DNA of 64,000 nucleotides from Azophilus sp965220425 (GTDB taxonomy: Bacteria > Pseudomonadota > Gammaproteobacteria > Pseudomonadales > Azotimanducaceae), in NCBI GenBank assembly GCA_965220425.1, contig OZ244830.1, positions 4,526,001 to 4,590,000 of the forward strand. Reading direction: 5' to 3'. The notes beneath the pieces are model-generated. The model ran no database searches and was not told the origin of the DNA. It saw only the letters and a program-made list of their open reading frames with translations. Positions 17,064-24,575 of this stretch are shown piece after piece. The position numbers and the translations under genes were made by a program. Every line of letters starts with the position of its first letter. Within the stretch, counting starts at the first letter, position 1.

Positions 17064-18338
17064 CTAAAACCGCAACGGCGAATAGGGATCGATGTCGAGA
17101 GCCGGCATCACGCCCCGTATCTTATCCACCAGGGCCTTGGCGGACCCCGCCGCCATGGTCCAGCCCAGGCCGCCGTGACCCGTGTTCACATACACATTGG
17201 AAACCGCGGTCGCGCCGATCATGGGCAGGCCATCGACAGACAACGGCCTGAGTCCCGCGAAGGGCTTGATGGCGCCACGGTCCATCGCTGCGGCAAATTC
17301 CGGAAGCACGGTTTCCACCAGGCCCACCATGTAGTCGATGCGCTCGGGGTCGATGCTCGAATCGAATCCGCAGAAATCCGCCGTCCCCGCGACCCGCAGG
17401 GAATCGCCGAGCACGTTGAGGCCAGCGTGGACGCCCATGTCGCCGATGACATTGCGGGGACGGTCCGGCCAGTCGCCGAGCGGTATGGTCACCGAATAAC
17501 CCTTGGCCGGGGCGATAGGCAGCTTGATTCCCAGAGTCGCCGCCAACCGGCCCGAGTACACCCCGGCCGCGATGACCAGGGCATCGCCCCGCACCTCCTT
17601 CCCATCCGCGGCAACCGAAACACCCGATGCATCCGCGGCCATCCGCGAAACCGCACACCCGTATTCGAATTTGACGCCCTTCTGCACCGCCATTTCGGAC
17701 ATCGCCCGAGAAAAGAGATACGAATCGCCCGACTCGTCCCGGCGATACCGAATCGCCCCGTACAGGTCATCGCCGATCGGGCGGAGGCACGGCTCGGACT
17801 GCAACAGCGTATCCCGGTCCAGCACCTGCCACTCGGCCCCCCGCTCGCCCAGGTAGTCGAGCAGCGGCCGGTACCGGTCCAGACTGCCCCGATCGCGGAA
17901 AATGAACAGGCAGCCGCAGGGCCGGTGCGCGTACTCGAACCCCAGGTCGCGGCGCAGACCGGCCATGCAGTCGAGGGCGTAGAGGGCAAGCTCCCGGTTC
18001 AGGGCCACATGCCTGAAATAGGTTTCGGTATTGGCTGCCCGCAGGAAGCGGATGCCCCAGGGCAGAAGACGCAGGAGTTCGGAGGTGCGCAGCAGCTTCG
18101 CGGCCTCTTTGCGGTCACCGCTCAGGCTCGCCCACCACCACTTGGGCAGCACGCCCAGTATGCCCGGCTGGTTCCAGATTTCCGGGCATTCTGCCTGGAT
18201 ATAGCCCCCGTTGCCGAAGCTCGCCTCCAGGGCCGGGCCGTCGTTGCGCTCCAGTACGGTGACCGCGACCCCCGCCTCGGCGAGGTAGTAAGCCGTGCAG
18301 ATTCCCTGCAGACCGGCGCCGATGACTACGACATGCAA
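17064..18338 (-). CDS. FAD-dependent D-amino-acid-dehydrogenase-like oxidoreductase
   Basis: 424-aa DAO-family flavoprotein similar to DadA. The FAD-binding GxGxxG motif is at the very N-terminus (VVVIGAGLQGICTAYYLAE), followed by VTVLERND for the adenosine ribose. Near the C-terminus GLRPLSVDGLPMIG and NTGHGGLGWTMAAGSAKAL are characteristic of DadA. It would oxidise a D-amino acid or secondary amine at the membrane. Start chosen as TTG 18338, which puts the Rossmann strand at residue 2 as in relatives; an ATG 42 codons upstream would add residues encoded by a stray ABC-F fragment. Pieces of its 3' end recur at 16121-16228 and 19231-19349. Confidence 0.85.
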   Translation of the reverse strand: MHVVVIGAGLQGICTAYYLAEAGVAVTVLERNDGPALEASFGNGGYIQAECPEIWNQPGILGVLPKWWWASLSGDRKEAAKLLRTSELLRLLPWGIRFLRAANTETYFRHVALNRELALYALDCMAGLRRDLGFEYAHRPCGCLFIFRDRGSLDRYRPLLDYLGERGAEWQVLDRDTLLQSEPCLRPIGDDLYGAIRYRRDESGDSYLFSRAMSEMAVQKGVKFEYGCAVSRMAADASGVSVAADGKEVRGDALVIAAGVYSGRLAATLGIKLPIAPAKGYSVTIPLGDWPDRPRNVIGDMGVHAGLNVLGDSLRVAGTADFCGFDSSIDPERIDYMVGLVETVLPEFAAAMDRGAIKPFAGLRPLSVDGLPMIGATAVSNVYVNTGHGGLGWTMAAGSAKALVDKIRGVMPALDIDPYSPLRF

Positions 18339-18392
18339 GGTTGCCCGTTCCCCGAATGCGCGAAAGCGAAGCCTATCAGATACGCCGCGACC

Positions 18393-18494
18393 AGTTCGCC
18401 CGCGAGATCCGCATCGATCGAACGGCCGCCTGCCTCCTGGAAGCGGAACTGTAGTGCCCGGCAACGCGCGAGCGCCGACTCGTCGTGGCCGGTA
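18393..18494 (-). pseudogene. Fragment of the ABC-F gene
   Basis: About 100 nt align at close to 88% by eye with 20509-20610 inside the ABC-F gene. They still encode GHDESALARCRALQFRFQEA on the minus strand, against GHDESTLARYAALQFRFQEA in the intact gene. Neither flank continues the match. It sits just upstream of the DadA-like gene and is part of the mosaic described in the findings. Confidence 0.75.
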
Positions 18495-18513
18495 TGGCGA
18501 TCGCCTCGTGCAG

Positions 18514-18924
18514 TCAATTTGATTCGAGAATCGAGTGTTCGAGTTCTGCTACGCGAGAAAAATCCTGATCGAACGTCAGCAGATGACCGTTGCACTCCAT
18601 CGTCGTCGCCGCGATCCAAACATCGTTAATCGGTATCGGCGTGCCGGCTCCGCGCAACTGCGCGAATACTCTTGCATAGTGCGCAACGGTCGCGGCGGTA
18701 ACGGACCATACGCTGACGAAGGGCTCACCCAGAAACTCGGCGAGCATCCGCTGGTTTTCCAGCTTGCGGCTGCCCATTTCGAATCCAGCTTGCAGTTCAC
18801 CTACTGCGATTATCGGGACGACCACCACGGCAGCTTGCGCGAGGTGCTCGAGTACCCCCTCGTGACCGGCGCGAAGATAGGAATAGGCGCTCGTGTCGAG
18901 CACCAGCCGTCCAGCCAGATTCAC
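18514..18924 (-). CDS. PIN-domain toxin (VapC/FitB-like)
   Basis: 136-aa PIN nuclease: LVLDTSAYSYL with the first catalytic Asp, VGELQAGFE with the Glu, PINDVWIAATTME and LLTFDQDFSRV with the remaining acidic residues. Its start overlaps the stop of the upstream antitoxin by 4 nt (ATGA), the classical antitoxin-toxin arrangement. Likely an RNA-cleaving toxin, neutralised by the adjacent RHH protein. Confidence 0.85.
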   Translation of the reverse strand: MNLAGRLVLDTSAYSYLRAGHEGVLEHLAQAAVVVVPIIAVGELQAGFEMGSRKLENQRMLAEFLGEPFVSVWSVTAATVAHYARVFAQLRGAGTPIPINDVWIAATTMECNGHLLTFDQDFSRVAELEHSILESN

Positions 18925-19166
18925 TTCCAGGAACGCTCGTCGACGACCCGTTGCCGGTCAAGCGCCGCATTGAACTCCTCAAGGTCGGCACGGGTCCAGC
19001 TCACGTATCTTCGGAGGCGTTCCCGGCGCCGATCAAGCCCCACTGCCCTGCGGAGGAAGTGCAGCACGGTGCTGTTCAGACTCTCGCCGCGCTCCTTGCT
19101 GACGGCGCGCAGCCGCCGCGACAACTCCGGATCGACATTGCGTACGGTGATTTGAGTAGACGCCAT
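18921..19166 (-). CDS. Ribbon-helix-helix antitoxin (FitA/VapB-like)
   Basis: 81-aa protein whose N-terminus, QITVRNVDPELSRRLRAVS followed by an ESLNSTVLHFLRRAVGL helix, fits an Arc/FitA ribbon-helix-helix DNA-binding domain. The C-terminal part (about 45-81) is charged and would bind the PIN toxin. First gene of a two-gene module; a short inverted repeat lies upstream of its ATG. Confidence 0.8.
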   Translation of the reverse strand: MASTQITVRNVDPELSRRLRAVSKERGESLNSTVLHFLRRAVGLDRRRERLRRYVSWTRADLEEFNAALDRQRVVDERSWK

Positions 19167-19180
19167 GAATGCATGAATCT

Positions 19181-19196
19181 ATGCCTACGCAGGCAT
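19181..19196. promoter_or_regulatory. Inverted repeat upstream of RHH antitoxin
   Basis: ATGCCT-ACGC-AGGCAT, a perfect 6-bp inverted repeat, centred about 22 nt upstream of the antitoxin ATG (19166). RHH antitoxins usually bind such sites to repress their own operon; here that role is inferred from position only. Confidence 0.45.
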
Positions 19197-19230
19197 GCTG
19201 TCAACGGCTGAATGAAACGCGCCGCATGCC

Positions 19231-19349
19231 CAAGCGGAAGCCGGCCACCGTGAGCTAAGTCATTTCGAATGCCGCGTCCCGGGCGATGGGCACGGCGCGC
19301 TGAAACCGCACAGGAGAATGGGGATCAAGGTCGAGAGCCGGCGTCAGGC
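19231..19349 (-). repeat. DadA-like 3' end fused onto the end of the ABC-F gene
   Basis: 19281-19349 aligns well with about 17041-17110 (end of the DadA-like gene), and weaker similarity extends to about 19231. It overlaps the last codons of the ABC-F gene, whose C-terminal DAGSRP and stop codon therefore seem to derive from the DadA-like tail read in another frame. Confidence 0.6.
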
Positions 19350-20929
19350 AGCAGTTCCACGGTCCGGGTCGCAACGCGGTCCACGAATGCCGCGTCGTGT
19401 TCCACGAAAACCAGGGTGGGCGTGTCGCGCAGCACGACGGTTTGAATCGCTTCCCGCGCGTCGATGTCGAGGAAGTTCAGCGGCTCGTCCCACAGGAGCA
19501 GGTCCGCGCATACCCCGAAAGAACGGGCCAGCTCGATCTTTTTCTGCTGGCCGGGCGACATCGACTCGATGGGCCGGTCCAGCGTGGCGCCGCGCACGCC
19601 CAGGGCGGCCATCACCTGGCGGAAGCGGGCCTCGTCGGCGCCCTCGGCGGCAAGGTGGTCCGACAGCGACCCGGCGGTCCACCTGGGCTGCTGGCGCACG
19701 CGGGCGATGTCGAGACGGGCCGGGCAGACGAACGTACCCAGGTAGCGATGAGGCGCTCCCGCGATGAGTTCGAGCAGGCTGGTCTTGCCGCTGCCATTGG
19801 CTCCGGCCACGGCGATGCGGTCGCCGGGCCGCACCTGAAAGCCGACCGGAGCGAACAAGGGCGCCCCGCGCACCAGGACGAGGTTGTCGGCAATCACCAG
19901 GCGCCGGCTGGGCGGGGCGGCTGGCGTGCGGAGCTTGAGGCGATAGCTGCGCTCGGTATCGACGAGCGTTTGCCTGCGCGCTTCGATCGCCTTGTCAGCC
20001 CGGCGCTCGGCGGCGATGGCGCGCTTCATCAGCCGCGCGGCGCGCGCGCCGGTGAAGCCCTTGTCCGTGTGGGCGCCCTTCTCGGATTCCCGCTTGTCCG
20101 CCGCGCGGCGGCGTTGGCGGGCTACGCCTTCGAGCCGTCCAATCTCCTTCCTGATGCCGGCGTTGGCGCGCTGTTGCCGGGCCAGGCGCTGCCGCAACTG
20201 CGTTTGCCATGTCGAGAACGAACAGCGGTGGGTCTCCACGGTGTCCGGGTTCAGCGCAATGACATGGTCGACGCACGCGTCCAGGAACGCGCGGTCGTGG
20301 GACACCAGCAGGAACCCGGATTTGCCGCGGAGGTAGCCCGCCAGGCGCTCGCGGCCCCCTCGGTCGAGGTGATTGGTCGGCTCGTCGATCAGCGGGAACC
20401 CGGCGTGGCGGGCGAACAGGCCCGCCAGCAGACAGCGTGTCTGTTCGCCCCCGCTCAAGGAGTCGAACCGCCGCGCCCGGAGGCCGGGGCCGATATCCAG
20501 CGTGTCGAGCTCGCCTTCGAGATCCGCATCGATCGAGTAGCCGCCTGCCTCCTGGAAGCGGAACTGCAGCGCCGCGTAACGCGCGAGGGTCGACTCGTCG
20601 TGGCCGGAATCGAGCAGCCGCGACATCTCCCTCGCCCACTGCCGGAACGGGCCGGCCGCGTCCTTCGCGGCCTCGAACGCCGAGACCGAGGGATCGGTGA
20701 CGGCCACGGGAAAGCGCCGCGTTTCCACCGGCCGCTCGATGCCGCCGCGGTCCGGGAGCAGTTCGCCGTGGATCAACCGCAAGAGCGTCGTCTTGCCGCG
20801 CCCGTTGCGACCGGTCAGGGCCGTGCGCCAGCCCGTGTCGATGAGGAGGTCGAGATCGTTGAAGATGTTTCGCGCGGTGCCGTCGTAACCGAACGACACC
20901 TTGCGCCAGACGATGGTGGCCATGGGCAT
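19325..20929 (-). CDS. ABC-F family ATPase (Lsa/Msr-like)
   Basis: 534-aa cytosolic protein with two ABC ATPase domains and no membrane segment. Domain 1: Walker A GRNGRGKTT (near 41), signature LSGGEQ (near 158), Walker B FPLIDEPTNHLD. A charged linker of about 80 residues (about 230-310) would reach into the ribosome. Domain 2: GANGSGKTS, MSPGQQKK as a variant signature, and LLLWDEPLNFLD. ABC-F proteins bind the ribosomal E site and act as translation factors or rescue antibiotic-stalled ribosomes; whether this one confers resistance cannot be judged. ATG at 20929 or 20923. The C-terminus ends in sequence shared with the DadA-like gene, so a few native residues may be lost. Confidence 0.85.
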   Translation of the reverse strand: MPMATIVWRKVSFGYDGTARNIFNDLDLLIDTGWRTALTGRNGRGKTTLLRLIHGELLPDRGGIERPVETRRFPVAVTDPSVSAFEAAKDAAGPFRQWAREMSRLLDSGHDESTLARYAALQFRFQEAGGYSIDADLEGELDTLDIGPGLRARRFDSLSGGEQTRCLLAGLFARHAGFPLIDEPTNHLDRGGRERLAGYLRGKSGFLLVSHDRAFLDACVDHVIALNPDTVETHRCSFSTWQTQLRQRLARQQRANAGIRKEIGRLEGVARQRRRAADKRESEKGAHTDKGFTGARAARLMKRAIAAERRADKAIEARRQTLVDTERSYRLKLRTPAAPPSRRLVIADNLVLVRGAPLFAPVGFQVRPGDRIAVAGANGSGKTSLLELIAGAPHRYLGTFVCPARLDIARVRQQPRWTAGSLSDHLAAEGADEARFRQVMAALGVRGATLDRPIESMSPGQQKKIELARSFGVCADLLLWDEPLNFLDIDAREAIQTVVLRDTPTLVFVEHDAAFVDRVATRTVELLPDAGSRP

Positions 20930-21123
20930 GAGCTCCGGAAATAGAGGGAAATTCCTGAACTCAGTCGCGCATCGTGCCTGCCTTGCATGCGCCCCGGGTG
21001 GGCGTCTTCACCCTGGATTCTACTCGAACGGAGGTGTGTATTAGAAGCGCCCTACCAACCGCATCTTTGCCGCCGATCAGTCCGCTGACACGGCGCCCCA
21101 CTGGTCCCCGCAACACTCCCACG

Positions 21124-21153
21124 TCAGATCGGGCCTTTGTTTTTCCCATCCCC
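21124..21153. repeat. 30-nt element, copy 1 (upstream of phosphoesterase)
   Basis: Matches 22768-22797 at 28 of 30 positions; both differences are C/T. It ends 43 nt before the ATG at 21197. The second copy ends about 45-51 nt before hicA, so it may be a shared promoter or regulatory element. Confidence 0.6.
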
Positions 21154-21196
21154 AGCCCCGACCTGCTAGAGTCGCCCACCCCTCTGGAGAATCACG

Positions 21197-22261
21197 ATGG
21201 CTCGCTTGCACACCCTCCTGCTTGCCGGGTTGGCAATCGCTTGCCCGGCGCTTGCAAAGCCGTTTGAATTCGTCGCACTGGGTGACACGGCATACAACCT
21301 GCCTGACGACTACCCCGTTTATCGAGCCTTGATCCAGACCATCAATGCAACGAATCCCGCATTCACCATTCACGTAGGCGATACATGGGGCGCAACGGAT
21401 TGTACCGATGCCGAACACGAACGCGTGCGTGGCTTTTTCGATGAGTACGACCACCCGGTGATCTATACACCGGGTGACAATGAGTGGGTCGACTGTCTGA
21501 AGCCCGAGATTGTCGAGATTGCCGGTCGATATGTTGCGGGGACGGGAACTGCGGAAGATCTGGCCATCCTCGCCGATGGCTTGTCGTTGGAAGGCGGCTA
21601 CGCCCGCAAGCTCTCCGCTGACGGGTTCTCGAGCCTGGCAAGCATCCGCAGGACGTTCTTCGCGACGGACAGGAGTCTTGGAACCAATCCCATCGCCTTG
21701 ACCAGGCAGGCGGATGTCTCCGAGTTCGGCGAGATGGTCGAGAATGCCATCTGGACGCACGAAGAGGTCGTATTCGGTACCGTGCACGTGGCCGGATCGG
21801 GCAACAACTTCTTTATCAACAATCGGGAGCGCGCGCTGGAAGCCATCGCCCGTAACAAGGCGAATGTCGAGTGGATCAAGAGGATATTCGCCGAAGCACA
21901 AGCGAGCGACGCAAAAGCCGTGGCGATCGCCTTGCATGCAGCGCTGTTTGACGAGCGGCGCGATGGTGAATTCACGAGGCTCGCCGTACGTGGCGGAGCC
22001 AACGGCCCGTTTCATTGGACCGTATTGGCTATTCGCGATCTCGGCGCAGCGTTTGGGCGACCGGTTCTCGTCGTCCATGGAGACTTTCATGAATTCGAGG
22101 TCGACCGACCATTCATGGTCTCAGCCAGCGAGCGCGCGCCACCGAAATACGCAAACATCACGAGACTGCAGGTGTATGGCGCACCCGAAATCAAGTCGGT
22201 GCGGGTGTCGGTCGAGCCCGATACACCCTGGGTCTTCGGCTTTTCGCCGCTTCACAATTGA
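21197..22261 (+). CDS. Exported calcineurin-like metallophosphoesterase
   Basis: 354-aa protein with a signal peptide (hydrophobic residues 5-18, cleavage near PALAK). Metallophosphoesterase motifs appear in order: VALGDTAYN (first metal-binding Asp), HVGDTWGATDC for GDxxG, YTPGDNEWVDC for GDNE, ALHAALF for the later His, and VVHGDFHEFE for the last GDxH. It should hydrolyse phosphoester bonds in the periplasm or outside; the substrate is unknown. GGAG lies about 10 nt before the ATG. Monocistronic between a minus-strand ABC-F gene and hicAB. Confidence 0.85.
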   Translation: MARLHTLLLAGLAIACPALAKPFEFVALGDTAYNLPDDYPVYRALIQTINATNPAFTIHVGDTWGATDCTDAEHERVRGFFDEYDHPVIYTPGDNEWVDCLKPEIVEIAGRYVAGTGTAEDLAILADGLSLEGGYARKLSADGFSSLASIRRTFFATDRSLGTNPIALTRQADVSEFGEMVENAIWTHEEVVFGTVHVAGSGNNFFINNRERALEAIARNKANVEWIKRIFAEAQASDAKAVAIALHAALFDERRDGEFTRLAVRGGANGPFHWTVLAIRDLGAAFGRPVLVVHGDFHEFEVDRPFMVSASERAPPKYANITRLQVYGAPEIKSVRVSVEPDTPWVFGFSPLHN

Positions 22262-22767
22262 ATACGGCCCGCTTTTACGAAGAGCGCTGTTGTCTCGCCA
22301 ATCAGGTAATTTCGTTTGATTGACGGCAGACTTGCCCGCCTCCCGCCGGTCGGCTCGATGAGCGCCGCGCCGTCTATATTGCTCGTGTTCCAGCGAAATC
22401 TGAGTGCGATGCATTCCGCAACCCGCTACCTTGCCAATCCATTGGCCGGTATTACATCATTTTTTTCACGATGGATACATCAGGTGTTTGCGCGGCCAAG
22501 CGCCTCTGTTGCCGGCGTCTGAATGCTGTCCTCAGTCTGTCGAGGCGGGCCGCATCTCGATACCATCGAGTATCGGTCGGCGAGCGGGTTGGACGCCGAT
22601 CGGCGCGTTAAGCTATTGATCTCGAACGATTGGCAGAGGTCAATATTCCACGCCGAACACTCTCCGACGCGATTGCTCGTCGATCGCAGGGACCCGGATC
22701 ACCGCCGCAAACCAGAAAACCGACGATTTGACGCGCTCGCCCCGCGCCGCCGTACTTACGCGTTTCT

Positions 22768-22797
22768 TCAGATCGGGCTTTTGTTTTTCCTATCCCC
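22768..22797. repeat. 30-nt element, copy 2 (upstream of hicA)
   Basis: 28 of 30 positions are identical to 21124-21153, and the distance to the next start codon is similar (45 nt to ATG 22843, 51 nt to ATG 22849). Confidence 0.6.
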
Positions 22798-22821
22798 CGA
22801 ATCGGCTGCCGAGTTCGATCA

Positions 22822-22839
22822 GTGGTACCACGATGGTAC
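22822..22839. promoter_or_regulatory. Palindrome and direct repeat before hicA, possible HicB operator
   Basis: GTGGTACCAC (22822-22831) is a perfect palindrome. TGGTAC recurs at 22823 and 22834, 11 nt apart, one helical turn. HicB proteins carrying an RHH domain repress their own promoter, so this is a candidate site; inferred. Confidence 0.45.
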
Positions 22840-22848
22840 TATATGGAT

Positions 22849-23052
22849 ATGCCGCCAAAGATCAGGGAATTGATACGTGAACTGACCGCAGCGGGATTCG
22901 AGAATCGTGGCGGAAAAGGAAGTCACCGGAATTTTCGGCATCCCAAAGGCGTGAACATCACGATCAGCGGCAGGGCCGGAGAAGATGCGCAGCACTATCA
23001 ATTCCGGGACGTCAGACGCGCTATTGACTTGGTATCCGATGAAAAAGCGTAA
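22849..23052 (+). CDS. hicA: HicA-type mRNA interferase toxin
   Basis: 67-aa toxin with a double-stranded-RNA-binding-like fold. It starts MPPKIRELIREL and has the catalytic motif GGKGSHRNF, containing the active-site His. ATG 22843, two codons upstream, is an alternative start. HicA cleaves mRNA and is blocked by HicB. The toxin gene comes first and overlaps hicB by 14 nt, the usual HicAB order. Confidence 0.9.
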   Translation: MPPKIRELIRELTAAGFENRGGKGSHRNFRHPKGVNITISGRAGEDAQHYQFRDVRRAIDLVSDEKA

Positions 23053-23377
23053 CCGGTATCTGAAAATCGTCGAGTGGTCCGACGAGGACCAATGTTTCAT
23101 CGGCCGTGTTCCGGGGCTGGCCCTGGGGGGTGTGCATGGCGAGGATGAGCGGAAGGTTTACGAAATCCTCTGCAATCTCGTCGACGAGTGGATCGAAATA
23201 TACGGCCAGGACAAGGTTCCGCTGCCGCCTGCCACCGCCGGCAAACAATATTCCGGCAAGTTCAATTTGCGTGTGGGCGAGGAACTACATGAACGATTGG
23301 CGATCGAGTCGATGAAGGTCAGCGAGAGCCTGAACAGTTACTGCATAAATGTTCTGAAGAACGAAGTCGGGCTTTGA
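23039..23377 (+). CDS. hicB: HicB-type antitoxin
   Basis: 112-aa antitoxin from ATG 23039 (MKKRNRYLKIVEW). The N-terminal partial RNase-H-like fold is seen in WSDEDQCFIGRVPGL and GVHGEDERKVYEILCNLV. The C-terminal RGEEL-type helix pair (KFNLRVGEELHERLAIESM, then SLNSYCINVL) is a ribbon-helix-helix DNA-binding domain. It neutralises HicA and probably autoregulates. The gene overlaps hicA; the next gene is convergent. Confidence 0.9.
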   Translation: MKKRNRYLKIVEWSDEDQCFIGRVPGLALGGVHGEDERKVYEILCNLVDEWIEIYGQDKVPLPPATAGKQYSGKFNLRVGEELHERLAIESMKVSESLNSYCINVLKNEVGL

Positions 23378-23540
23378 ACCCGGCGCACCGGCCACTTGCC
23401 ACCGGCGCGGCGCATCCGACAGACTGTGGTTCGGAGCGGCTCGCCTGCAAGGCCGTACTGGGCCACTTTTCGGTCATGGTCCGCGACATTTCCCGGCTCT
23501 TCGTCGCCGGGCCGCCGTCGCGCAGCCCGGCCGTGGTGTG

Positions 23541-24575
23541 TCAGTTGCCGCGCCGGTCAGGCGCGCTCGACAGGTTCGTCAGGTGCCCCGTCGGGCTCGA
23601 CAAGAGGCTCATCACCACGATGGGCTGGTCGGACTCCACCCGCAGGCGCCACTTGCCGGCGCCGTCGCCGAGCGCGCCGGCGAACCCGTCCGCACCGGCC
23701 TCCAGGTCGGCCGCCGCGATCGTGCGCGAGGCGCCTGACGGCACCGTCAGCGCCACGGTCGAGCCCGGCGATACGCCGGCATCGTCGATGCCGGTGATCG
23801 TTACCTGCGCGTCCTCTGCGCCCAGGTTCACCAGCCGCAGGCCGCTCACCTGGTTGGGGTTGCTGCCCGGGTTGAAGATCGCCACTTCGTAGGCTCCGTC
23901 GCGAACCGGCACGGTGTCGTGCATCGCCGTCAGAAAGCCGTCCGCGGTGCGGATGTAGGAGAGCGCCTCGAAGTCGAGATCGCTGTCCAGCACCAGGCGC
24001 CAGTCCCCCTCGCCGGATCCGACCCCTGTCGGCAGCCCTTTGTCGGCGTTGCCGTCTTCCAGGTCGCCGGAGTTGAAATGCGCCGTCGCGCCGGCGTCCA
24101 CCGAAAGCGTGATCGGGCCCAGCCGCATACCCGTATCGTCGACCGCCTCGATGGTCACCTCGCCGGCCTCGGCGGCATGGTTGATCACGCGCACGAAGCC
24201 CTCGCGCACCGGGTCCGAGGCCCGCGGCAACAGCGCCACCAGGGCAGGCCCCTCGACCGCCACCAGAAAGGTGTCGGAGGCCCGCTCGTCGCGCCGGTCG
24301 GCCACCGTCACGGTGATGGCGGTCACCCCCCTGGAGACGCCCCGGATCGTCAGCACGCCGTTGCGGTCCACCTCGACCGTCGCCACCGACGCGTCGGCCG
24401 ATTCCGCGGTGTAGTCCAGCGCCCGCTGGTCGCGGTCGTAGAAGTTGAGCCGGATGTCCAGCTCCAGCACCTCGCCCGCATCCAGCGTCTGATCCTCGAT
24501 CTCCCGTTCGACCACCGGCGGGCGATTCGCGGCGCCGCCGCCGCTGCCGCCTCCGCCGGTACCGCCGCCGCCGTC
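23541..24575 (-). repeat. C-terminal cassette, copy 1
   Basis: About 345 codons: Gly/Ser linker, PPVVEREIEDQ-type Ig/cadherin domain, beta module 1 (from LVALLPRASDP), beta module 2 (from FNPGSNPNQVS) ending SPTGHLTNLS near the stop. Also present at 27215-28960, 43374-44408 and 58399-59435. Confidence 0.85.

Larger units (their letters stand above)
22262..22842. other. Intergenic region without supported gene
   Basis: About 580 nt between the phosphoesterase and hicA. Short open frames exist but have no motif or ribosome binding site. It contains the second 30-nt element (22768-22797) and, at its end, the probable hicA operator. Confidence 0.6.

Noticed and set aside
18339..18464. ATG-initiated 42-residue extension of the DadA-like protein
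   Set aside because: The added residues come from the ABC-F fragment and precede the FAD-binding strand, which in relatives begins at residue 2-5.
22316..22873. Short plus-strand frames between the phosphoesterase and hicA
   Set aside because: No start signals or family motifs; the last one overlaps hicA in another frame.
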